Below, one piece after another: positions 1 to 6,275 of a stretch of DNA of 6,616 nt. This DNA is from ANME-2 cluster archaeon (GTDB lineage: Archaea; Halobacteriota; Methanosarcinia; Methanosarcinales; Methanocomedenaceae). The notes below the pieces were generated by a model. The model made no database searches, had not been told where the DNA came from, and saw nothing but the letters and a program-made list of their open reading frames with translations. Numbering within the stretch: the stretch's first letter is position 1; each line of letters opens with the position of its first letter. Made by a program: the position numbers and the translations under genes. Location: NCBI GenBank assembly GCA_023544495.1, contig JAMJFV010000024.1:11658-18273 (forward strand), given 5' to 3'.

Positions 1-604
1 GTTTGATAGCTTCGTACATGATGGTTGCCAGACCCTGCCGGTAATTTTTGAATTTAAAACCATATACCTCTTCTATGCGAGGAAGACCGTCTTCCCGTTG
101 TGCAAATTCAGGGTCAGTGCCAATTACCATTTCCGGTGCAAATTCTTCCAGCTCACTGATCCTGGATACATTATTTGCCTGCGCCCAATCTTCCCTGACC
201 GCTATAGCATATGCATCCTCAAAACCCAGATTGCTTATAATGAGCACGCCATCCCGTTCAAGCAAACCTTTTTCTGCTTCTTCATAGACCACCTGTGGGT
301 CCCATACCTCAAGTGGTGGTTTATTCAATATCTGGCTGTATGCTGTCCCTGTATATTCCACATACGTATTGACCTGACCCTGTTTCAGGGCCTCATAATT
401 GACAAAGGTGCCACCCAATCCTTCTTTCACATTTGTTTTGTACCCATTTTCTTCAAGCAGGAGGGATATCATATGTGCAAGGATATATGATTCCTGGAAC
501 TGCTTGGACCCGATAACAATGGTGTTATCATCTGCAGATTGTGTGCATCCACTTATCAGTACTGCAGATACAAGGATAAAAGCAATTAAGATATTTAATT
601 TCAT
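1..604 (-). CDS. Osmoprotectant (glycine betaine/choline-type) ABC transporter substrate-binding lipoprotein, 3' end cut by window edge
   Basis: The ATG is at 604-602 and 201 codons are readable before the window edge, so the C-terminus is missing. The N-terminus MKLNILIAFILVSAVLISGC is a lipoprotein signal with lipobox LISGC; Cys20 would be lipid-anchored on the outer face of the membrane. The mature part follows the ProX/OpuCC/OsmF family closely: GSKQFQES at 32-39, GLGGTFVNYEALKQG at 62-76, YVEYTGTAY at 81-89, AYAIAVRED at 131-139, and TDPEFAQREDGLP at 163-175. In this family the protein captures betaine, choline or a related compatible solute and delivers it to an ABC permease/ATPase; those partner genes would lie beyond position 1. 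The gene is divergent from the proline dehydrogenase gene across a repeat-bearing spacer. The family is clear; the exact ligand cannot be read from sequence. A GGGG run 8 nt before the start is only a weak ribosome binding site. Confidence 0.88.
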   Translation of the reverse strand, partial: MKLNILIAFILVSAVLISGCTQSADDNTIVIGSKQFQESYILAHMISLLLEENGYKTNVKEGLGGTFVNYEALKQGQVNTYVEYTGTAYSQILNKPPLEVWDPQVVYEEAEKGLLERDGVLIISNLGFEDAYAIAVREDWAQANNVSRISELEEFAPEMVIGTDPEFAQREDGLPRIEEVYGFKFKNYRQGLATIMYEAIK

Positions 605-633
605 GTGAAATTCCCCAAAAATAAATTCATTTC

Positions 634-648
634 AAAGTTACTTATAGT
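634..648 (-). promoter_or_regulatory. Candidate TATA element for the osmoprotectant-binding lipoprotein gene
   Basis: On the minus strand the sequence reads CTATAAGTAACTTTG, about 30-44 nt upstream of the ATG at 604. A TATA-like core here would place transcription initiation roughly 10-20 nt before the start codon. It directly abuts the first 40-bp repeat. The assignment rests on position and A+T composition only. Confidence 0.3.
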
Positions 649-650
649 TT

Positions 651-800
651 CCTCTTATGGATCGTTGCCGTTGAAGGGAACGCAATAGAGCCCTCTTATG
701 GATCGTTGCGTTGAAGGGAACGCAATAGAGCCCTCTTATGGATTGTTGCGTTGAAGGGAACGCAATAGGCCCTCTTAGGATATATTTCCAGGTGAAGGGT
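651..800. repeat. Tandem ~40-bp repeat, three copies plus one degenerate copy, each with an internal hairpin
   Basis: Copies lie at 651-690, 691-730 and 731-769. A decayed fourth from 770 to about 800 keeps CCCTCTTA, GGAT and GTGAAGGG. Each good copy starts (C)CCTCTTATGGAT and contains the inverted repeat TTGCGTT, loop GAAGGG, AACGCAA. The stem is perfect in copies 2 (706-712/719-725) and 3 (746-752/759-765). Copy 1 has one extra C (TTGCCGTT, 665-672) that would bulge the stem. Copy 3 differs by one base change (GATTG for GATCG) and a shortened 3' end. There are no unique spacers, so this is not a CRISPR array. The array sits between two divergent genes, and could be an operator cluster, a transcript-level structural element, or a mobile/expandable intergenic repeat. 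The repeat is certain; its role is unknown. Confidence 0.95.
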
Positions 801-806
801 ATAATA
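781..806 (+). promoter_or_regulatory. Candidate TATA elements upstream of proline dehydrogenase
   Basis: Two TATA-like stretches lie just after the repeat array: TATATTT at 781-787 and TATAATA at 800-806. Either would place transcription initiation at about 805-830, upstream of the short leader ORF at 839. I cannot tell which, if either, is used. Confidence 0.35.
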
Positions 807-838
807 ATTGAACCGGATGGTTATTTGAGAGGATAAAG

Positions 839-859
839 ATGGAAACTTTTTTAACGTGA
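839..859 (+). CDS. Six-codon leader ORF (METFLT) before proline dehydrogenase
   Basis: The ATG at 839 is preceded by a strong ribosome binding site, GAGAGGA at 827-833, 5 nt from the start. The frame reads Met-Glu-Thr-Phe-Leu-Thr and stops with TGA at 857-859. That stop overlaps, as GTGA, a GTG at 856 that opens the longest possible frame of the proline dehydrogenase gene. It could be a leader peptide coupled to downstream translation, the remnant of a longer N-terminus lost by frameshift, or chance. It is too short for homology to help. Confidence 0.3.
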   Translation: METFLT

Positions 860-903
860 TATTACTAATGTATTCATACGGATTTTCGGAATGGAGTAAT
901 TAT

Positions 904-1752
904 ATGGGTATCCTGATACATCTGGCGAAACGCTGGGTTGCCGGCGAATATCTTGAAGATGCAGTTGAGAGGGCAAGATACGCAAATACGCGTGGAATAA
1001 CCGGTATTATCAATCATGTGGGAGAGCATAACGAGGATATTGCTGAGATAGAAGCTTCAGCTGAAGAATATAGCAGGCTCCTGGACGGCATCAAACAGGA
1101 ACAGATAGACAGTGCCATTTCCATCAAACTCACCCAGCTGGGTCTTATGAAAGATGTGCAGACATGCACCGGGACGATAGAACCGCTTATAAGGAAAGCA
1201 GCCGACCTTGGTATTTTTGTATGGATTGATATGGAAGGGAGTGCTTATACCCAGAATATCATTGACATCTACAAACAACTCTATCGTGAAAATAAGAACA
1301 TAGGACTGGCCATTCAGGCATACCTGTTCAGGACGCCGGGTGACCTGAAAGATCTCTCGGCAATAGGTGGAAAGATACGCCTGTGTAAAGGTGCGTACAA
1401 AGAACTGGCTGATATAGCTATCAGGAAACATGATGATATCAGGAAAGCCTACGAAGACCAGATGGAGATGATGTTCAGGAACGGTGGACCCGAGCTTATT
1501 GCAGTGGCTACCCATGATGATGAGCTTATTGACCTGGCCAGGCAATTGAACCGGGACCATCCCCGGAATTTCGAGTTCCAGATGCTGATGGGTGCGCATG
1601 ACAAACGGAAAGAGGAACTCGCCCGGGAAGGGTACAAGGTCTGCGGGTATATCCCCTACGGTAAGGGTTGGCTGGGTTATTTCCTGCGCAGGTGTAATGA
1701 ACAGAAACGGGATATAAAGACTGCAGTTGTTTGTGTTATTAAAGGGGATTGA
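904..1752 (+). CDS. Proline dehydrogenase, monofunctional FAD-dependent type
   Basis: The product oxidises L-proline to 1-pyrroline-5-carboxylate, passing electrons to FAD and then to a membrane or other acceptor. I chose the ATG at 904 (282 aa) because GGAG at 893-896 precedes it by 7 nt and MGILIHLAKRWVAGE fits the family N-terminus. In-frame starts at 856 (GTG) and 868 (ATG) lack such sites. Family motifs appear in order: NHVGE 37-41, SIKLTQLG 73-80, VWIDMEGS 106-113, AIQAYLFRT 136-144, IRLCKGAY 158-165 (FAD/active-site Lys162), ATHDD 202-206, FEFQMLMG 223-230, YIPYG 249-253 and YFLRR 259-263, whose paired arginines bind the substrate carboxylate. The length suits monofunctional enzymes. 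No 1-pyrroline-5-carboxylate dehydrogenase is in the window, so the pathway step after it is not visible. The damaged amino-acid permease follows 114 nt downstream on the same strand. Confidence 0.93.
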   Translation: MGILIHLAKRWVAGEYLEDAVERARYANTRGITGIINHVGEHNEDIAEIEASAEEYSRLLDGIKQEQIDSAISIKLTQLGLMKDVQTCTGTIEPLIRKAADLGIFVWIDMEGSAYTQNIIDIYKQLYRENKNIGLAIQAYLFRTPGDLKDLSAIGGKIRLCKGAYKELADIAIRKHDDIRKAYEDQMEMMFRNGGPELIAVATHDDELIDLARQLNRDHPRNFEFQMLMGAHDKRKEELAREGYKVCGYIPYGKGWLGYFLRRCNEQKRDIKTAVVCVIKGD

Positions 1753-1777
1753 AGCAAGAAGTCTACTTGACTTCGCT
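1753..1777 (+). other. Small hairpin directly after proline dehydrogenase
   Basis: AGC (1753-1755), a 2-nt bulge and GAAGTC (1758-1763) can pair with GACTTC (1769-1774) and GCT (1775-1777) around a TACTT loop. It starts right at the stop codon. It is followed by an A-rich run rather than a T-run, so it is not a standard terminator for this strand; it might protect the 3' end of the transcript or be chance. Confidence 0.35.
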
Positions 1778-1866
1778 AAAAAAGCAAAAAAGCCCAATAC
1801 ATATCCTGGCACCATGCAAATGGTACAATGGATATTCAATGTTTAAACTCAGCTAGGACCACAAAC

Positions 1867-2413
1867 ATGCAAATGCTTGAATGTTTTAAGAGCAATCCAT
1901 TGCCGGAAAGAAAAAGCCTCGGATACTGGTCCATATTATCCATTGCCATCGGAGGTATGGTTGGAGGTGGGATATTTGCCGTGCTCGGTCTGGCTGCACA
2001 GCTAGCTCATGGAGGAACACCAGTCGCTTTTGCCCTTGCAGGTATAGTGGCGTTAACAACATCATATTCATATGCCAGGCTGTCGGTGACTTTTCCATGC
2101 CGGGGTGGGACCGTTGAATTCTTGAATCAGGCATTTGGACCTGGTTTGATCACTGGCGGACTTAACAAACAGTAAGAGATGGCTGTCAATGTTCGGTGTA
2201 CTATTATGCATTTCTGCGTTGGGAACATTGATCACGCAGATATGGATGGTCTCTCCAAAAAAAATATGGGTACTGGTTATCATGGTCGGGATGGCATTCA
2301 TTATCGAAGCTATATACAGATTATTCTCAAACAGAGTTATTACATCATCAATCAGAAAAATTGACGGTGATATTAAAGATATTGAAGGCGATGTGATAAA
2401 AAATAACCTTTGA
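1867..2413 (+). pseudogene. APC-family amino-acid permease remnant with internal deletion and frameshift
   Basis: The first part, from ATG 1867 (AGGA at 1855-1858, 8 nt away) to a TAA at 2173-2175, carries the APC superfamily N-terminus: SIAIGGMVGGGIFAVLGLAA (first membrane helix with the Gly-rich substrate loop), a second helix, SYSYARLSVTFPCRGGTVEF, and FGPGLITGGLN. It then ends abruptly with NKQ and stop. The next part is in another frame and reads TNSKRWLSMFGVLLCISALG, then helix WVLVIMVGMAFIIEAIYRLF, and a charged tail ending at TGA 2411-2413. This is what a permease C-terminus looks like. Intact relatives have about 400-480 residues, so some 250-300 residues in the middle are missing, and the join is near 2155-2170. 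An upstream in-frame ATG at 1828 has no clear ribosome binding site. The protein cannot transport anything as it stands. Substrate unknown; adjacency to proline dehydrogenase hints at amino acids. Confidence 0.82.
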
Positions 2414-2448
2414 ACACGATGTTGAAACCTCAGGAAATATCGCGATAG

Positions 2449-2491
2449 AAAATGACCAATAGCTGCCTAATTTCAAGCTATTGATCATTTT
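2449..2491. terminator. Bidirectional hairpin between the permease remnant and hdrA
   Basis: Arm 2449-2464 (AAAATGACCAATAGCT) pairs with arm 2476-2491 (AGCTATTGATCATTTT) around an 11-nt loop, giving a 16-bp stem with one mismatch. The ends supply T-runs on both strands. It lies between convergent genes and its right arm reaches into the hdrA stop codon (2490-2492). Archaeal termination depends mainly on T-tracts, so the role as a two-way terminator is likely but inferred. Confidence 0.6.
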
Positions 2492-4724
2492 AATCCTTAA
2501 CTGATTCAGCAAACATATTGAACAGATTTCCTATCTTTTCATATTGTGCCGTTTCCACGTGCGAATACCTGATAGGCTTTTTATACTCGCGTGTCTCTTT
2601 CTTCAGCATAGTATACAGCGCCTTAGACCGCTCCACCAGCCGCTCATCAGTAGTCCCCTCAACCAGCATCACACCTCTGGCTCCGCTCTCAAAAGCAAAG
2701 TTCACGATATCCGCATCCAGGATATGGATGGACGGCACCTGCACGAAGAGTATCTTTGATGAATACGATGTGCGGTTCACTCCTGCCAGGTCAGCCGCAG
2801 CATATGCGGCCGGGTCAATGAACACAATTATTCCAGGCCCTGCTTCAAGCATTCCTTTTATCTGTGCTTTGATCTGTTCGCGAGAATAATTCTGAATATC
2901 AATAGCCTGCTGCGGGCACACTGCTGCGCATATACCACATCCTATACATGCCAGCGGTTCAAGCACGGGTCTGCCCGGTCCGGACAGAGCACCATAAGGA
3001 CATTCCTGAATACAAATACCACACTCGTTACACCGGTCATTAATGATCGGTTTCTCAGGGGATATGGCGATCCTGCCCTTCCCCAGAAACTGGTGGGTCT
3101 TATGTGCGGCACTGATAGCGTCGGTCACCGAATCATGGATGTCCTTGGGACCTATTGAGCAACCAGCCATGTACACCGCCTGGTTCAACGAACTGACCGG
3201 ATCGATCTTCACATGCTTTTCCTCGATATAACCATCATCCCCTATCGGGACATTCAACTGCCGGGCCAGTTCCTGCGACCCTTCGGCCGCTTCCAGTGAG
3301 GGGCACAGCACTATCATATCAAACACATCCTCCTCCTTGGAATTGAGCAGGGTATCTTCATACCTCACCTTCAAGTCTCCGTCCTTTGTAGGTGTTATTT
3401 CCGCTATCCTGCCCCTGATGAACTGTACCCCCTCCTTCTGGGTATTGTAATAGAACTCTTCGAACCGGCGTCCTGCAGCCCGCATATCAATGTAGAATAT
3501 CGTCACTTCGGCATCCTTGTTCATCTTCTTTACCAGATGCGCCTGTTTCATGGAATACAAACAGCATACGCGGCTGCAATATTTGTTATACTTCTCGAAA
3601 TCCCGGCTGCCCACACATAACACGAAAGCCACCCGGTTGGGTAGCGTCCCGTCAGATCTCTGCAGCCTCATGCCCGTGTGGCTTTTCGCAGAGAGCATGT
3701 CCTCGAACTCCACTGCTGTGATAATATCGGGATGGTCGGTAGTATATTCCTCGATACGCGATACATCAAATGGCTTAAAACCAGTAGCAATCACCACCGA
3801 ACCAATGCTCACGTCATCGGTCCGGACCTCATCATCAAGCCTGACCGCATCAACGGGACATACCTTCACACATGCTCCGCAATCAATGCATTTTTCCCGG
3901 TCAATAATATAAGCCTGGGGAATGGCCTGTGCAAAAGGAAGGAAAATGGCATCTTTTGGGCATTTTGCAGCACACCTGCCGCATGAGGTACATGCTTCCA
4001 CATCTACGTACCTTGGAGAATGTTTTAACGTAACCGTGTAGTCACCCACATTTCCCTTTACGCCATCCACTACCGTGTTTGTGAACATGGTAATGTTAGG
4101 ATGGTTGTATACTGCCACCATCTTCGGTGTAAGGGTGCACTGGGAACAATCATACGTGGGAAAGGTCTTGGACAGCCCTATCATATGACCGCCGATAAAG
4201 GGCTCCTTCTCCACCAGGACCACTTCATGGTCATCTGCCAGTTCCAGCGCCGTGGTTATGCCTGCAATACCACCGCCAACCACCAGTACCCTGTCAACCA
4301 GGTCCTTTTCTATGGGTGCAAGTTCAGACAATGCAGCCATCCTGGACACTGCTCCAGCTATCAGGGACTTTGCCTTGCTGGTAGCTTGCCCTGGTTCGTC
4401 AGGATGTACCCACGAATCCTGCTCCCGCAGGTTGGTTATTTCCAGCATCATGGGATTGATGCCCGCTTTTTCGGCCATTTTCCTGAACGTATCAAGATGG
4501 AGTTTGGGAGAACATGAACCTATGACCACCTTATCCACTTTACCGTCCCTGATATCCTGTTCAATGGAACCCTGGCCGGCAGAGCTGCACAGATAATCCT
4601 GGATGGTTACCGATGTCACATTGTCCTTTCCTTCAATTGCCCTGGCCACGTTCTCAATATCGATAACATCCGAGATATTGCCGCCACACCTGCACAGGTA
4701 CACGCCTATCTTGCCACCAGTCAT
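2490..4724 (-). CDS. hdrA: Heterodisulfide reductase subunit A with a cysteine-less C-terminal MvhD-like domain
   Basis: This is the FAD/iron-sulfur flavoprotein of the cytosolic HdrABC complex, where electrons are split between ferredoxin and the CoM-S-S-CoB heterodisulfide. I prefer ATG 4724 (744 aa): GAGGTGAT sits just upstream and the hdrB stop is 7 nt away; a GTG at 4730 is the alternative. Order of parts: N-terminal domain with YLCRCGG (8-14), CSSAGQ (46-51) and SCSPKLH (70-76); FAD-binding GGGIAG (150-155); YDCSQC (Cys193, 196); inserted ferredoxin domain with Cys245/248/251/255 and 279/282/285/289; the HdrA-specific cluster Cys370, 383, 387, 388; and a second ferredoxin domain with Cys565/568/571/575 and 593/596/599/603. 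Typical HdrA is about 650 residues. The extra 628-730 aligns with MvhD (for example YAAADLAGVNRTSY against YGGADTAGVGRMQY) but has no cysteine at all. QmoB has a similar fused architecture, but the hdrB/hdrC neighbours favour HdrA. Confidence 0.95.
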   Translation of the reverse strand: MTGGKIGVYLCRCGGNISDVIDIENVARAIEGKDNVTSVTIQDYLCSSAGQGSIEQDIRDGKVDKVVIGSCSPKLHLDTFRKMAEKAGINPMMLEITNLREQDSWVHPDEPGQATSKAKSLIAGAVSRMAALSELAPIEKDLVDRVLVVGGGIAGITTALELADDHEVVLVEKEPFIGGHMIGLSKTFPTYDCSQCTLTPKMVAVYNHPNITMFTNTVVDGVKGNVGDYTVTLKHSPRYVDVEACTSCGRCAAKCPKDAIFLPFAQAIPQAYIIDREKCIDCGACVKVCPVDAVRLDDEVRTDDVSIGSVVIATGFKPFDVSRIEEYTTDHPDIITAVEFEDMLSAKSHTGMRLQRSDGTLPNRVAFVLCVGSRDFEKYNKYCSRVCCLYSMKQAHLVKKMNKDAEVTIFYIDMRAAGRRFEEFYYNTQKEGVQFIRGRIAEITPTKDGDLKVRYEDTLLNSKEEDVFDMIVLCPSLEAAEGSQELARQLNVPIGDDGYIEEKHVKIDPVSSLNQAVYMAGCSIGPKDIHDSVTDAISAAHKTHQFLGKGRIAISPEKPIINDRCNECGICIQECPYGALSGPGRPVLEPLACIGCGICAAVCPQQAIDIQNYSREQIKAQIKGMLEAGPGIIVFIDPAAYAAADLAGVNRTSYSSKILFVQVPSIHILDADIVNFAFESGARGVMLVEGTTDERLVERSKALYTMLKKETREYKKPIRYSHVETAQYEKIGNLFNMFAESVKD

Positions 4725-4731
4725 TATCACC

Positions 4732-5616
4732 TCACTCCCTTAAACGGTCAATGAACTGTGCATTTGTGATGAAATTCAGATCCACACCTACTTCTTCAGG
4801 TGAATGCCCCATTGCAATTGCCAGTAACTGGGAATAATGCAGCACCGGGATATGGTATTCATGCCCGAACGTATCTTTGATCTCTACCTGCCCGAAATCC
4901 AGTTGCAGGTGACAGAAGGGACATGCATTGACGATACAGTCTACTCCTGCTTCGGCAATATGTAACAATTTTGCATCTGCCATTTCCAGTGACTTGTCAA
5001 GCAGTGCGGAACGAACACCTCCACCAGCTCCGCAGCATGCCATCTTATCCTCGTAATCTATGCTCTTTGCACCCAGGGCTTCTACCAGTTCATCAAAGAA
5101 AACCGGGTTCTCCACGGTCCCCAGGTCCCGTTGCTTTGAAGGTTTGATAAGATGACAGCCATAGTGTAATGCCACCTTCAGATCAAGCGGATGCTTGATA
5201 GCATCTTTGACCTTCGCGGGTCCGATTTCCCTGGATAAGAACTCGATGATATGGCGGACCTCAACTGAGCCGTTGTATTTCATATCCACCTGAGCAAGAT
5301 GTTTATTGACCTGACCGGCCAGACCCTGGTCATGCTTGAGTTCATGGTTGGCATCCGACAGGGAACCGAAACACCCGTTGCATATCGTCAGAACATCCCG
5401 GTCCAGTTGCTCTGATAATACGATATTCCTGGCCGCCAGGGTCAGCCATGTGACCTTATCTAATGACCTGAACACACCCGGAGCCGGGCAGCATGACGCA
5501 CCGGCCAGGTCAGTCCAGTCGATACCCAGTCCGTCCAGTACCAGCTTTGTGGCCTTTTCGATGCCAGGGTACCGGTTGGGGATGATACAACCCAGGAACA
5601 GCGATACAGGTTTCAC
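4732..5616 (-). CDS. hdrB: Heterodisulfide reductase subunit B, CCG-domain catalytic subunit
   Basis: HdrB carries the site where the CoM-S-S-CoB heterodisulfide is cleaved, on two noncubane [4Fe-4S] clusters held by tandem CCG motifs. Both motifs are complete in this 294-residue protein: Cys10, Cys42-Cys43 (SCCPAPG), Cys79 and Cys82 (CNGC); then Cys154, Cys194-Cys195 (ACCGAGGG), Cys232 and Cys235 (CPFC). The spacings (31 and 35, then 39 and 36 residues) fit the family pattern, and the length is typical. The start is GTG 5616-5614, overlapping the hdrC stop as GTGA, with a strong GGAGG at 5628-5624; this supports translational coupling. No membrane segment is present, as expected for the soluble complex. 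Whether the physiological substrate is CoM-S-S-CoB depends on the organism, which the window alone does not prove. Confidence 0.95.
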   Translation of the reverse strand: MKPVSLFLGCIIPNRYPGIEKATKLVLDGLGIDWTDLAGASCCPAPGVFRSLDKVTWLTLAARNIVLSEQLDRDVLTICNGCFGSLSDANHELKHDQGLAGQVNKHLAQVDMKYNGSVEVRHIIEFLSREIGPAKVKDAIKHPLDLKVALHYGCHLIKPSKQRDLGTVENPVFFDELVEALGAKSIDYEDKMACCGAGGGVRSALLDKSLEMADAKLLHIAEAGVDCIVNACPFCHLQLDFGQVEIKDTFGHEYHIPVLHYSQLLAIAMGHSPEEVGVDLNFITNAQFIDRLRE

Positions 5617-6122
5617 TCTCCTCCCTCCGTATCTTTTCGTCCCTTATCCTGGACCAGTTGTACAAAACCGGTAGCTTTTAGCAGTTTTTTTACCTGGTCA
5701 AGGGCATCCGGGTACTTGTGGACAGTCTCGGGGAGCTCGTCCATCCCCAGTTTCTTTCGTTTATCCCTGTTGGCATCATTTATCGGTACTGCATGGCCTT
5801 TTTCTATCACCAGTCCGGCCACTTTACGGTGGTCAGGAAGCATGAGTCCCATATGTACCGATTCCGTCCTCAGTACCAGTATCCCGTCAGTTATCCTGAT
5901 GCCCCTGGGACAGCGCTCCTGGCACTGGTAACAGGTAGTGCACATCCACAGGTCTTCATCATGATATACATCCTTATTCCGTCTTGCAGCCAGTACAATA
6001 CGTCGGGTATTCAGGCTGGTATACCGTCCGGAAGGGCAACTTCCGGTACATGTCCCGCACTGCATGCAGGTCAAAAACGTCAATCCTTCATCATCCAGCA
6101 GTTTTACAGGTTCCTTTATCAT
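5613..6122 (-). CDS. hdrC: Heterodisulfide reductase subunit C, 2[4Fe-4S] electron-transfer subunit
   Basis: HdrC links HdrA to HdrB electrically through two cubane [4Fe-4S] clusters. The 169-residue product has two classical motifs, Cys19/22/25 with Cys29 followed by Pro (CMQCGTCTGSCP), and Cys61/64/67 with Cys71 followed by Pro (CTTCYQCQERCP). Between them lie the family-typical YTSLNTRRIVLAARR (34-48) and DLWMCTTC. After the second cluster a helical region continues (RTESVHMGLMLPDHRK, 85-100), then a charged tail. The start is ATG 6122-6120; its ribosome binding site is weak (GTGG 8-5 nt upstream). It is the first gene of a compact hdrC-hdrB-hdrA unit and overlaps hdrB by 4 nt. The gene is separate from hdrB, unlike the fused HdrCB-like forms, and has no heme-binding membrane partner (HdrE) nearby, which supports the cytosolic HdrABC type. 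Confidence 0.94.
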   Translation of the reverse strand: MIKEPVKLLDDEGLTFLTCMQCGTCTGSCPSGRYTSLNTRRIVLAARRNKDVYHDEDLWMCTTCYQCQERCPRGIRITDGILVLRTESVHMGLMLPDHRKVAGLVIEKGHAVPINDANRDKRKKLGMDELPETVHKYPDALDQVKKLLKATGFVQLVQDKGRKDTEGGE

Positions 6123-6182
6123 GGTTCCACTTCAGTTGATAATTACACAATAGTATGATTTTCCGGGCTCTCAAAGAACATC

Positions 6183-6217
6183 TACTTAAACAACATTGAT
6201 TTCATTAATTATTATAA
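6183..6217 (-). promoter_or_regulatory. A+T-rich segment with candidate TATA elements before hdrC
   Basis: The 153-bp gap between the ferredoxin gene and hdrC is A+T rich in its middle. On the minus strand it contains TTATAATAA (about 6217-6209) and TTTAAGTAG (about 6192-6184), 60-95 nt before the hdrC start. Either could serve a separate hdr promoter with a leader of roughly 35-70 nt. The gap size suggests hdrCBA may be transcribed independently of the ferredoxin gene, but read-through is equally possible. Confidence 0.3.
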
Positions 6218-6275
6218 CTATTGTTTCAGTAAATATACATTCGCACGGTTTTGTACAAACCAGCCTAAACATGGA

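Noticed and set aside
48..608. Plus-strand open frames opposite the lipoprotein gene
   Set aside because: The minus strand encodes a clear binding-protein sequence with signal peptide across the whole stretch; the plus-strand frames are shadows.
651..800. CRISPR array
   Set aside because: The units are directly abutting with no unique spacers, and no cas genes are present.
1057..1839. Long minus-strand open frame of 260 codons opposite proline dehydrogenase
   Set aside because: It is antisense to a gene with every family motif, and its translation shows no recognisable domain.
1813..1875. 10-bp direct repeat CATGCAAATG (1813-1822 and 1866-1875) as a regulatory or insertion signature
   Set aside because: It is short, has no associated inverted repeats or transposase, and one copy merely spans the permease start region.
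2179..2364. Open frame of 61 codons inside the permease remnant
   Set aside because: It runs out of frame with the recognisable permease C-terminus read from the neighbouring frame.
6247..6261. Hairpin GGTTT/AAACC downstream of the ferredoxin gene as a terminator
   Set aside because: The stem is only 5 bp and no T-run follows it on the minus strand.
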